A program made the translations under genes and the position numbers. Of a stretch of DNA of 15,956 bases, positions 7,204 through 14,544 are shown piece by piece. The notes under the pieces were generated by a model. The model was not told the DNA's origin, searched no databases, and saw only the letters and a program-made list of their open reading frames with translations. Source of the DNA: an uncultured Acidaminococcus sp. (GTDB lineage: Bacteria; Bacillota; Negativicutes; Acidaminococcales; Acidaminococcaceae); assembly GCA_900554515.1 (NCBI GenBank), contig USHN01000016.1:1-15956 (forward strand), given 5' to 3'. The stretch's first letter is position 1. Every line of letters starts with the position of its first letter.

Positions 7204-8415
7204 ATGACGGAGAAGCTCTACGAAAAAGATTCCATGCTGCGCTCGTGTACGGCTACCGTAACCGACTGCCAGCAAAAAGATGATCATTATGAAATTATCC
7301 TGGACAGGACCGTGATTTTCCCGGAAGGGGGCGGGCAGCTGTCAGATCGGGGAATGCTTAACGATATACCGGTCTATTATGCCGCAGACGACGGGGAACA
7401 AGTGCGGCATTATACCAAGAAACCGCTCCCTGTAGGGACGCCAGTTACCGTTACGCTAAACTGGGAGGTGCGTCTTGACCGGATGCAGCAACACTGCGGG
7501 GAGCACATCCTTTCCTATGCGTTCTGGAAAACCTGCGGCGCCAATAACGTAGGTTTTCATATGAACGAAGACAGCGTGTTCATTGACCTGGATCAGGAAA
7601 TCGACGAAGAAACAGCAAAAAAAGCGGAACTGGCGGCCAATGCATGCGTTTGGGCCAATGAACCGGTCCGGGTGCATTTTGTTCAGGACAGTGAACTGGG
7701 GAACTATCCGCTGCGGAAACAAAACGATAAACTGCGGGGTACCATCCGTCTGGTGGATATTCAAAACGGGGATATTTGTACCTGCTGCGGAACACATCCT
7801 CCCTTTACCGGTATGGTTGGCTCTATTCAGATTCTACGCTTTGCCCATCATAAAGGAGGTAGCCGGATTGAATTCCTGTGCGGGAAACGGGCTCTTACGG
7901 CCATGCACCAGCGCAATGCACTCCTGGAACAAACCAGTAATTTTTTAAGCGTGAAAGTGGACGATGTGCTGACCGCCGTGGAAAAGCTGCATCAGGAAAT
8001 TGTGCAGTTAAAAGAAACTGTCAGGAATAAGACCATAGAATTTCTGGAGGCACAGCTGCCGAAAGTCGTAACCGAATCACCTGAGGCAGGCAACGGGACA
8101 AAAGTGGTGCTGCTGACGCTGGAAGCTTCTGTACAGGACGGGAAAAGCGCCATGAAGCTCCTAAGCCATACCCCGCATATTCTGGCCGGAGTGTTGACAA
8201 AAGACGGGAATAAAATCATGTACCAGTTTGCCCTGACGGATAGGGCCGTAGGAGATTGCAAACTGTACTGCCAATTGGCGGCGGCCCTTTATCAAGGCAG
8301 GGGCGGCGGACGCAGGGAAAGTGCCCAGGGCGGCGGCTCGGCCGGTGCTGACTGGAAAGAGCGGGCAGCCTTGTTAAAACAGCAGATTCTCCAGGCCATG
8401 GACAGTCCGCAGTAA
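7204..8415 (+). CDS. Alanyl-tRNA editing protein, AlaX-L type with DHHA1 domain
   Basis: This free-standing relative of the alanyl-tRNA synthetase editing domain should hydrolyse Ser-tRNA(Ala), and perhaps Gly-tRNA(Ala), in the cytoplasm. Zinc-site signatures are visible: HCGEH (His 97, His 101) and CCGTH (Cys 194, His 198), the latter corresponding to CGGTH in most relatives with Cys in place of the first Gly. The N-terminal FPEGGGQLSDRG (39-50) is the glycine-rich strand of the editing fold. The C-terminal part from about 300 is a DHHA1 domain ending in the glycine-rich RGGGRRESAQGGG (366-378). The 403-residue length fits the long AlaX-L class, not a full synthetase: no aminoacylation domain is present. 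AAGGGGG lies 6-7 nt before ATG 7204. It has its own promoter. The A7 run at 7613-7619 stays in frame. Confidence 0.88.
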   Translation: MTEKLYEKDSMLRSCTATVTDCQQKDDHYEIILDRTVIFPEGGGQLSDRGMLNDIPVYYAADDGEQVRHYTKKPLPVGTPVTVTLNWEVRLDRMQQHCGEHILSYAFWKTCGANNVGFHMNEDSVFIDLDQEIDEETAKKAELAANACVWANEPVRVHFVQDSELGNYPLRKQNDKLRGTIRLVDIQNGDICTCCGTHPPFTGMVGSIQILRFAHHKGGSRIEFLCGKRALTAMHQRNALLEQTSNFLSVKVDDVLTAVEKLHQEIVQLKETVRNKTIEFLEAQLPKVVTESPEAGNGTKVVLLTLEASVQDGKSAMKLLSHTPHILAGVLTKDGNKIMYQFALTDRAVGDCKLYCQLAAALYQGRGGGRRESAQGGGSAGADWKERAALLKQQILQAMDSPQ

Positions 8416-8469
8416 ATAAAATTTTTCCACAAAGCGTCAATCCAAGAACATAGGCATTGTGAAGTTTCA

Positions 8470-8478
8470 TGGTATAAT
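8470..8478 (+). promoter_or_regulatory. Extended -10 promoter of the cystine symporter gene
   Basis: TGGTATAAT is a perfect extended -10 element (TGn plus TATAAT). No good -35 is visible upstream, which is acceptable for extended -10 promoters. The 11 bases ATGGTATAATA recur before the desulfoferrodoxin gene. Confidence 0.65.
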
Positions 8479-8509
8479 ACGGTAAAGAAATGGTGAGAGG
8501 GTGATCTTT

Positions 8510-9889
8510 ATGCAAAGTCAGTTTTTTACCTCTTTTTTGATGGTCAGCGATTGGAAAACCGTCCTGTTTTTGGTGATTCTGGCAATTATTTTTTACGGTA
8601 TCCATGTCTTGTACCACAAGAGGCAGATGGATTTTTCCCTTGTCGTGGTTATCAGTATGGCAGCAGGAGCGCTTTTGGGCCTGGGGATGCAGTTTGTGGC
8701 CGGCTTTCCCAATGACCCTATGAAAGTGACCTTTGTCAAGGAGACAACCAACTGGTTGCAGTTATTTGGGAACGGCTATATTGACCTGATCAAAATGATT
8801 GTGATACCGCTGGTTATCATTTCTATCGTCCACGTAGTGGTCAACATGGAAGAGGGAAAGAGCATGAACCGCCTGGTTCGCCGGACCCTTTTTGTGACGC
8901 TCTGTATGACAGCTATCGCCGCTTGTATGGGCTTAGGCTTTGGGATGCTGTTCCATGTGGGAGAAATCGGAAATGCAGGGACAGCGACCGCCAAGGCAAA
9001 GACGGTAATGAGCGTAGCATCCACTCTGCGGGCGTTGATTCCTGGCAATCTGGTAGGTTCCATGGTAAGTAACAATGTCATCGGGATGGTAATTTTTGGG
9101 GCGCTGCTAGGCCGTGCTATCTGGTGGATGAAAGCGGATGCCAAGGAGCAGGAAAATCTTTTGCATACATTTATCAACGGAGCCCACAAGGCCATGATGA
9201 ATATGACGCTTCTGATTCTGGATTACATGCCCTGGGCAGTTGTAGCCCTTTTGGCAAATACCATTGCTCAGAAAGGACTGGCCAGCATCCTGAATGTGGG
9301 AACATTTATTATCGCCCTGTACGTTGCCCTGGCCGTGCAGTTTGTGATCCAGATGGTGGCGCTCTCTTTGCATGGCTTAAGTCCCATTCCCTATGTACGG
9401 AAAAGCATCACACTGCTTATTTTGGCTTTTACGTCCCGTTCCAGCGCCGGCTGTTTACCGGTCACGGTAGAGACACTGACGGGAAAATTGGGCGTAGATT
9501 CCAGTACAGCCAATTTTGTGGCAGGGTTTGGCACAACCGTAGGTATGCAGGGATGCGCCGGGGTATTTCCGGCCATGCTGATTGTCTACGTATGCCGCTT
9601 AACCGGGACGCCGCTGGATGCAACGATGCTGGTGATGGCGGTTATCGTGGTGACGCTGGGATCTTTGGGCATTGCAGGGATTCCTGGGACAGCTACCATG
9701 GCTGCTTCTGTTGCGTTATCCGGTGTGGGAATGGCTTCCTCCTTTAGCCTGATCGGTCCGATTCTTGCTATTGATCCGCTGATTGATATGATGCGGACGC
9801 TGCTGAACGTATCTGGATCGGTGACCAATGCCATCATGGTGGACCGGCAGCTGGGCACCTTAAATCTGGAAGCCTATCAGAAAGAATAA
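8510..9889 (+). CDS. tcyP: L-cystine/dicarboxylate-family symporter, TcyP-like
   Basis: This cation-coupled symporter of the DAACS family sits in the inner membrane and most resembles the L-cystine importer TcyP (YdjN). It has an N-terminal hydrophobic helix, a short cytoplasmic KRQMD stretch, then eight or more hydrophobic segments over the full length. The family core is visible as a serine-rich re-entrant hairpin (FTSRSSAGCLPVTVETL, about 312-328), the FGTTVGMQGCAGVFP helix (about 344-358) and a second hairpin, GIAGIPGTA. The GCAG/FP pattern is that of TcyP rather than glutamate-type GltP/GltT, but substrate assignment by motif is inference. ATG 8510 is preferred over GTG 8501 because AGAGGGTGA (8496-8504) is correctly spaced for it. 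At 459 residues it matches TcyP (about 463). Cystine import would supply sulfur, or cysteine for redox balance in an anaerobe. Confidence 0.85.
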   Translation: MQSQFFTSFLMVSDWKTVLFLVILAIIFYGIHVLYHKRQMDFSLVVVISMAAGALLGLGMQFVAGFPNDPMKVTFVKETTNWLQLFGNGYIDLIKMIVIPLVIISIVHVVVNMEEGKSMNRLVRRTLFVTLCMTAIAACMGLGFGMLFHVGEIGNAGTATAKAKTVMSVASTLRALIPGNLVGSMVSNNVIGMVIFGALLGRAIWWMKADAKEQENLLHTFINGAHKAMMNMTLLILDYMPWAVVALLANTIAQKGLASILNVGTFIIALYVALAVQFVIQMVALSLHGLSPIPYVRKSITLLILAFTSRSSAGCLPVTVETLTGKLGVDSSTANFVAGFGTTVGMQGCAGVFPAMLIVYVCRLTGTPLDATMLVMAVIVVTLGSLGIAGIPGTATMAASVALSGVGMASSFSLIGPILAIDPLIDMMRTLLNVSGSVTNAIMVDRQLGTLNLEAYQKE

Positions 9890-9924
9890 CAGTATTTTAA
9901 TAAAACAAAGAAGGACTCTAGTCA

Positions 9925-11724
9925 ATGCAAAAGAAACTATTATCACTGCTGTGTGCCAGTATGCTAAGCATGGGGGCTGTGGGATATGCCCAATCGGCTG
10001 ATCAGGCGATTGCAGCGGTCCTGTCCTATGGGTTTGTAGATTTAGAAGGAGCAAAACCGTCTGCCATTATCGTGGAATATAAAAAGCCAGTTCTGGCATC
10101 CTCCATTTCCAAAAATACTTTTACGGTGGAAGACTATGCTAAGCAGCAAATTGCAAAAAATGGCTTTCAGGCGGCTATAGAGCGGGACGGAGATGCTGTG
10201 CCCGGCAACGAAGGGGAAATCACCCGTGTCTACGTCAATAGCGTGGCATCCCCCTCTAAAAAAGACGGTACTGCAATAGGCAAATACGTAATTCTGGAGC
10301 TGAACACTAACTATATGCTCAGCGGGCAGAATCTCATGTATACTACGTCCATGCTGGCCGGAGTAAAGCAAAATCTACCTGTAAAGGCAGCGGACGGGGA
10401 GACTATTCAACCCGAGGATACGTTTATTCGTAATTATACGGAAAGTCAGGAAACGGATAATCGACGCGGCAAGGATAGCCGCATTGAAAAAGGGTTTGCT
10501 CAGGCAGAAGAGGGCAAGCAGCATGAGAATCGGACTCGCACGGTTATCATGACGGACCCTAAAAAGATTATCCTGCCCCAATTTGCCCCTGGCAGCGGTT
10601 GGAACTTGCATCATATAGAAGATGGCAGTGCTCTTGCTGCTACGCACTGTTACAGTGAATACACGGGGGAGTATACGGATTTTTCTCTGCCCTATGCGAT
10701 GTATGTACCGGACGCAAAGGTCCTGGAAACACACAAAGGGAAACTTCCAGTGGTGCTTCATATGGAACATGCAGGAGCTAACAGCACCGATCCCATGGCT
10801 TCTCTTACGTCTTCTATGGCAGCAGCCAAATTGACGGATCCTGCGTTTCAGAAAAAACATCCTGCCATCGTCCTTGTTCCTCAGGTCAATGATGCCCATC
10901 GCTCTACCAATGACTATGTAGCCTCCAGTGATGCGAATACGGCAATCTGGGAGCTTTTGGATTCCGTACTGAACCAATACAAAGACTATGTGGATACACG
11001 TCGGATCTATGGCACTGGCCAATCCATGGGCGGCATGCTGCTACTGAATATGGCGGCCCAGCGGGATAATTTCTTTGCTGGGATGGCGCTGGTCGGCGCC
11101 CAATGGTCCAACAACTACGATAAGTGGTTGGAAAACAGCAATTCCCCGGCACGCACGCCGGAAAATGATCCTATCAGCTTTAACGGCTTCGGGCTGGATA
11201 AAGACAATTACCAAAACTGGTACTATATGATTTCCGATGATAATATTCTGGTGCATACCTGCGCAGGAGATCCTATGGCAACAGGGGAATGGAATGCGGT
11301 GAAAGACTATTACCAAGCTGCCGGCAAACCCATTGCAACAGCGTCGCTTGACCCCTGTGAGCCCCTTTCACGGCAGGAAGACATTGACCGCAAATTGACC
11401 CGGCAGCAAAATAATAAACCGGGCGGCGGCATTTTGTGGGGGACCTTTACCCGTGGTTCCCATATGTCCACGTGGAAATACGGGTACCAGCTGAGCACCC
11501 CGCTGGAGTGGCTTTTTACGCAGCGGCGCAGCACAGAAATGAAACGGGGCAAGTTGGAACAATTAAAGCGTCCCTGGCTGGGTCGGGATGCGTTAGGAAA
11601 GATTCTTCCCGGCTCTGGAACGGCCGGACTGAATTCGGCTCAATATACACCGGAAGGAGCCAGCACCATTTATAAAGAAGGATGGACACCGGAAAGCGTA
11701 CGAAAGGCACTCGCAAAATCTTAA
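9925..11724 (+). CDS. Secreted alpha/beta-hydrolase esterase with N-terminal Ig-like region
   Basis: This protein carries a Sec signal peptide (residues 1 to about 24, positively charged MQKK, hydrophobic LLSLLCASMLSMGAVG, cleavage near AQSA/DQ), so in a diderm it should reach the periplasm or beyond. Residues about 30-155 look like the Ig-like domain found before EstA-type esterases. A charged, probably flexible linker follows (about 170-205, rich in E, K, R and Q). The alpha/beta-hydrolase domain spans about 215-530. The nucleophile is Ser 367 in GQSMGG, with His 513 in RGSHMSTW and an Asp around 438-449 as likely triad partners. A predicted peptidase/esterase or PHB-depolymerase-like fold is the best family guess. 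The natural substrate is unknown, and assignment of the triad Asp and His is inference. AAGGA (9910-9914) precedes ATG by 10 nt, and the gene starts 35 bases after the symporter, so co-transcription is likely. Confidence 0.78.
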   Translation: MQKKLLSLLCASMLSMGAVGYAQSADQAIAAVLSYGFVDLEGAKPSAIIVEYKKPVLASSISKNTFTVEDYAKQQIAKNGFQAAIERDGDAVPGNEGEITRVYVNSVASPSKKDGTAIGKYVILELNTNYMLSGQNLMYTTSMLAGVKQNLPVKAADGETIQPEDTFIRNYTESQETDNRRGKDSRIEKGFAQAEEGKQHENRTRTVIMTDPKKIILPQFAPGSGWNLHHIEDGSALAATHCYSEYTGEYTDFSLPYAMYVPDAKVLETHKGKLPVVLHMEHAGANSTDPMASLTSSMAAAKLTDPAFQKKHPAIVLVPQVNDAHRSTNDYVASSDANTAIWELLDSVLNQYKDYVDTRRIYGTGQSMGGMLLLNMAAQRDNFFAGMALVGAQWSNNYDKWLENSNSPARTPENDPISFNGFGLDKDNYQNWYYMISDDNILVHTCAGDPMATGEWNAVKDYYQAAGKPIATASLDPCEPLSRQEDIDRKLTRQQNNKPGGGILWGTFTRGSHMSTWKYGYQLSTPLEWLFTQRRSTEMKRGKLEQLKRPWLGRDALGKILPGSGTAGLNSAQYTPEGASTIYKEGWTPESVRKALAKS

Positions 11725-11739
11725 ACAGGGAGGTGCGCC

Positions 11740-13644
11740 ATGGAGAAACAAACCGTCTATACCCCGGAATATCTTCGCTATCTGGAGTTATTATCCAGAG
11801 AATATCCTACCCAGGACGCCACATTTACAGAAATCATCAATCTCCAGGCCATCGTGAACCTGCCCAAAGGGACGGAACATTTTATGAGCGATGTCCACGG
11901 GGAATATGAAGCCTTTCAGCATTTGCTGAATAACTGCGCCGGGGTGATCCGGGAAAAGGTGAAAATGCTTTTCCCGGATATGCCGGCCAAAGAACAGGAT
12001 GATTTATTAACGCTGATCTACTATCCCAAGGAGAAACTGGATCTCCTGCGCAGGGAAGGCTCCATCAGCGATGAATGGTACCGCACCGTACTGGAATACA
12101 TGCTGGACGTGGCCAAGCTGGTTTCTTCCAAATACACCCGGAAAAAAGTGCGCAAGGCCATGCCAGAAGATTTCCGCTTTATCATTGATGAATTGCTTTA
12201 TGCCCAGGCGGATGAAGATCAGAATCAGCTGGTGTATCACCGGAAGATTATTGATTCTATTTTGGAAACCGGCAGCATCCGGCAATTTATCTATGCTCTG
12301 GCTAAGCTGATTAAGCAGCTGGCTGTAGACCATCTGCATATGATTGGGGATATTTATGATCGGGGGCCCCATGCGGACAAAATCATGGATGCCCTGATGC
12401 AGCACCACAGCCTGGATATCCAATGGGGCAACCATGATATTTTATGGATGGGGGCAGCGGCAGGGCAGGAAGCTTGTATAGCCAATGTACTGCGCAATAA
12501 TATCCGCTATGACAACTTGGAAATCCTGGAAAACGGATATGGCATCAGCCTGCGGGATTTTGCCCTTTTTGCCCTGGAGACGTACAAAGAGGAAGACGGC
12601 ATCCCCCCGATGGTGAAAGCCATTAATGTCATTACATCCAAGCTGGAAGGCCAGGTGGTGTTCCGGCATCCAGATTACAATATGGATGACAGGCTGCTGT
12701 TCCATCATATTCATTGGGAGGAGGGGACAGTTGACCTGGGGGGTAAATCCTACGAGCTTACAACCAAGGACTTTCCTACGGTGAATCCTCAAAATCCCTA
12801 TGCCCTTTCTCCGGAAGAACGGCAAGTGATGACACGGATCCAAAATGCGTTTTTGGAAAGTGAACGCCTGCAGCGGCATATAAAATTTCTCTACAGCCAT
12901 GGTTCCATGTATAAATGCATGAACAACAACTTGCTGTTCCATGGCGGACTGCCCTTAAACGAGGATGGGAGCTTCAAGGAAATCTATTTGGATGGAATTC
13001 CCTACAAGGGCAAAGCCTTTATGGATAAAGCAGATGCCATGGCCCGGCAGGCCTACCAATTGCGGGATCCCATGAGCCTGGACTATATGTGGTATCTGTG
13101 GTGCGGAGCGGATTCCCCGGTCTCCGGGCGCGTGGTGAAAACCTTTGAACGCAGCTACATCAAGGACGAAAGTACCTGGAAAGAACCCCAAAACGCCTAT
13201 TATCGCCTGAACAAAGATCCGGAGGAATGCGAAAAAATCCTTCATGAATTTGGAATTGATTCCCCTCAGGGACACATCATTAATGGTCATACGCCGGTGA
13301 AGGTGAAAAAAGGGGAGAGCCCTGTCCGGGCAGGAGGGAAAGCGATCTGTATTGATGGGGGATTCAGCAAGGCTTACCAGAAATCTACGGGGATTGCAGG
13401 CTATACGCTGATTTTCAATTCCCACGGCATCCGGATCAAAGCCCACTATCCCTTTAAGGATGTGTACCAGGCTCTCATGAACAATGCGGACATTGATTCT
13501 GTCTCTACCCAGGTGGAAATGGAACCCAAACGGGTAATGATCGGCGATACGGATAACGGGAAAAAGATTTTGCAGCTCATCCGGGACCTGAAGGCATTGC
13601 TGCATGCCTATCGGCAGGGCATTCTGATTTCCCGCTTGCAGTAG
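11740..13644 (+). CDS. fbp: Fructose-1,6-bisphosphatase class III
   Basis: This enzyme converts fructose-1,6-bisphosphate to fructose-6-phosphate, the committing step of gluconeogenesis, in the cytoplasm. It belongs to the Firmicutes class III family built on a metallophosphoesterase fold, unrelated to E. coli Fbp/GlpX. All metal motifs are present: MSDVHGEYEAF (Asp 51, His 53), GDIYDRG (203-209), GNHD (230-233) and INGHTP (His 517). The 634-residue length is close to B. subtilis Fbp (about 670). GGGAGGTG lies 5 nt before ATG 11740, an excellent ribosome binding site, and the gap to the esterase gene is 15 bases, so it may share that transcript. No clear terminator follows; the next gene has its own promoter 27 bases downstream of the stop. 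Known members are allosterically controlled (PEP and AMP), which is not visible here. Confidence 0.96.
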   Translation: MEKQTVYTPEYLRYLELLSREYPTQDATFTEIINLQAIVNLPKGTEHFMSDVHGEYEAFQHLLNNCAGVIREKVKMLFPDMPAKEQDDLLTLIYYPKEKLDLLRREGSISDEWYRTVLEYMLDVAKLVSSKYTRKKVRKAMPEDFRFIIDELLYAQADEDQNQLVYHRKIIDSILETGSIRQFIYALAKLIKQLAVDHLHMIGDIYDRGPHADKIMDALMQHHSLDIQWGNHDILWMGAAAGQEACIANVLRNNIRYDNLEILENGYGISLRDFALFALETYKEEDGIPPMVKAINVITSKLEGQVVFRHPDYNMDDRLLFHHIHWEEGTVDLGGKSYELTTKDFPTVNPQNPYALSPEERQVMTRIQNAFLESERLQRHIKFLYSHGSMYKCMNNNLLFHGGLPLNEDGSFKEIYLDGIPYKGKAFMDKADAMARQAYQLRDPMSLDYMWYLWCGADSPVSGRVVKTFERSYIKDESTWKEPQNAYYRLNKDPEECEKILHEFGIDSPQGHIINGHTPVKVKKGESPVRAGGKAICIDGGFSKAYQKSTGIAGYTLIFNSHGIRIKAHYPFKDVYQALMNNADIDSVSTQVEMEPKRVMIGDTDNGKKILQLIRDLKALLHAYRQGILISRLQ

Positions 13645-13647
13645 CGC

Positions 13648-13676
13648 TTTTCAAACGGCGGGTAAGATGGTATAAT
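13648..13676 (+). promoter_or_regulatory. Promoter of the desulfoferrodoxin gene
   Basis: TTTTCA (13648-13653) and TATAAT (13671-13676) are 17 bp apart, with an extended -10 TGG at 13668-13670. It begins right after the fbp stop. The 11 bases ATGGTATAATA are identical to those before the cystine symporter gene. Confidence 0.72.
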
Positions 13677-13719
13677 AAGAATTGAAGGCATGCAATAAAA
13701 ATTATGAGGAGGAGTCTGT

Positions 13720-14100
13720 ATGTCACTGAAATTCTATCAATGCAAAAAGTGTGGAAAAATCATTGCCATGATTAAGCCGTCCGCTTGTCCCACAATGTGC
13801 TGCGGGGAAGAAATGGCTGAACTGGTGCCCAATACCGTGGATGCGGCCAAGGAAAAACACGTACCCGTGCTGGAACAAAACGGTAACCTGGTCACTGTTA
13901 CTGTAGGTTCTGTAATCCATCCCATGCTGGAAAACCATTATATCCAGTGGATTATCCTGGAGACAAAAAAGGGCTGTCAACGGGTGGAATTGCAGCCTGG
14001 AACAGAACCCAAGGCTTCCTTTGTGCTGGTGCCTGGGGATGAAGTGGTGGCTGCCTATGAATACTGCAATCTCCACGGCCTGTGGAAAGCTGTAAAATAA
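13720..14100 (+). CDS. dfx: Desulfoferrodoxin (two-iron superoxide reductase)
   Basis: This cytoplasmic enzyme reduces superoxide to hydrogen peroxide without releasing oxygen, a defence typical of anaerobes. The N-terminal desulforedoxin-like part has Cys 8, Cys 11, Cys 27 and Cys 28 for the FeS4 centre I. The catalytic centre II ligands are also complete: His 47 (EKHVPV), His 67 (VIHPM), His 73 (ENHYIQW), Cys 116 and His 119 (YCNLHGLW). Glu 45 and Lys 46 match the residues that gate and guide superoxide in characterised family members. The 126-residue length is standard for class I, two-iron desulfoferrodoxin, unlike one-iron neelaredoxin. AGGAGGAG (13706-13713) with 6 nt to ATG 13720 is close to an ideal ribosome binding site. 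It is transcribed from its own promoter and ended by the hairpin at 14129. No rubredoxin partner gene is next to it. Confidence 0.96.
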   Translation: MSLKFYQCKKCGKIIAMIKPSACPTMCCGEEMAELVPNTVDAAKEKHVPVLEQNGNLVTVTVGSVIHPMLENHYIQWIILETKKGCQRVELQPGTEPKASFVLVPGDEVVAAYEYCNLHGLWKAVK

Positions 14101-14128
14101 CCCTAAAAACTAAATCCTATGCCTTATG

Positions 14129-14162
14129 ACGGATGCTCGCTTGAGCATCCGTTTTTCCTTTT
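14129..14162 (+). terminator. Rho-independent terminator after dfx
   Basis: A perfect 10-bp stem pairs ACGGATGCTC (14129-14138) with GAGCATCCGT (14143-14152) around a 4-nt GCTT loop, followed by TTTTCCTTTT. It isolates the adhesin gene from the preceding genes. Confidence 0.92.
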
Positions 14163-14237
14163 ACCGAGCCTTTTGAAGCAGTTTACAGGGTCTATAAAAA
14201 TAGTTTTTCTCTGATAACTGGTTGTAAAAAGCCTATT

Positions 14238-14267
14238 TTGGGCGTAAAATACAGATGGAAGTATAAT
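14238..14267 (+). promoter_or_regulatory. Probable promoter of the adhesin gene
   Basis: A perfect TATAAT (14262-14267) lies 67 bases before the adhesin ATG in an AT-rich stretch. The best -35 candidate, TTGGGC (14238-14243), gives 18 bp spacing and matches only TTG, so the -35 part is weak. The wider gap 14163-14334 holds no other feature I can support. Confidence 0.5.
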
Positions 14268-14334
14268 ATTAAATTTGTCATAAATAAGAGTAGTATTAGC
14301 AAAATAATAAGAAGACAGAGATGGGGGTCATAGG

Positions 14335-14544
14335 ATGAACCGGTGCTATCAAGTGATCTGGAGCAAAGTACGGCAAGGATATGTGGTCGTGTCAGAACTT
14401 GCTAAACGTCATAACAAGTCATCATCCAAGAGAAGCAGGCGGACTGCGGCTGTGCTGGCAGCCATATGCCTTTTGTCCATCGGGGGGGGGTACAAGCGTA
14501 GTTCGTGCAGAAGACGACAGCCAACTCCACTATGTGAGCATTAA
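14335..14544 (+). CDS. N-terminal fragment of a trimeric autotransporter (ESPR signal peptide), out of frame after G9
   Basis: As read, this is a 69-residue product. Residues 1-49 are an extended signal peptide of type V secretion (ESPR): MNRCYQVIWSKVRQGYVVVS and SELAKRHNK, then a basic patch (SSSKRSRR) and a hydrophobic core (TAAVLAAICLLSI). Codons 50-52 are the G9 tract. The last 17 residues (YKRSSC...LCEH) are an out-of-frame tail rich in Arg and Cys that ends at a stop, resembling no adhesin sequence. The adhesin body continues in the +1 frame from 14489. Removing one G, or adding two, joins this start to it as SIGGGTSVVRA/EDD with a good signal peptidase site. GGGGG (14323-14327) with 7 nt to ATG is the ribosome binding site. 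An ESPR is found on large type V proteins of diderms, so a free-standing 69-residue function is unlikely. Confidence 0.85.
   Translation: MNRCYQVIWSKVRQGYVVVSELAKRHNKSSSKRSRRTAAVLAAICLLSIGGGYKRSSCRRRQPTPLCEH
14482..14490 (+). repeat. G9 homopolymer, candidate phase-variation tract
   Basis: Nine consecutive G residues lie inside the signal peptide coding region, between the hydrophobic core and the mature adhesin. It is the longest single-base run I noticed in the window. Slipped-strand changes of one base would switch the downstream frame: 8 or 11 G reads through, 9 or 10 G truncates. Confidence 0.85.

Noticed and set aside
7613..7619. A7 runs at 4078-4084 (nrdG), 4747-4753 (nrdD) and 7613-7619 (tRNA editing gene) as slippage or frameshift sites
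   Set aside because: Each lies within an intact frame encoding family-typical residues on both sides, so there is no sign of switching or programmed frameshift.
10375..11022. 215-residue minus-strand ORF opposite the esterase, and a similar one at 12955-13605 opposite fbp
   Set aside because: Both are antisense to genes with clear family motifs and show no credible start region or protein family features.
14163..14334. Small RNA or extra gene between dfx terminator and adhesin
   Set aside because: No ORF with a ribosome binding site and no stable hairpin with a T tail was found beyond the terminator at 14129; the stretch looks like an AT-rich promoter region.
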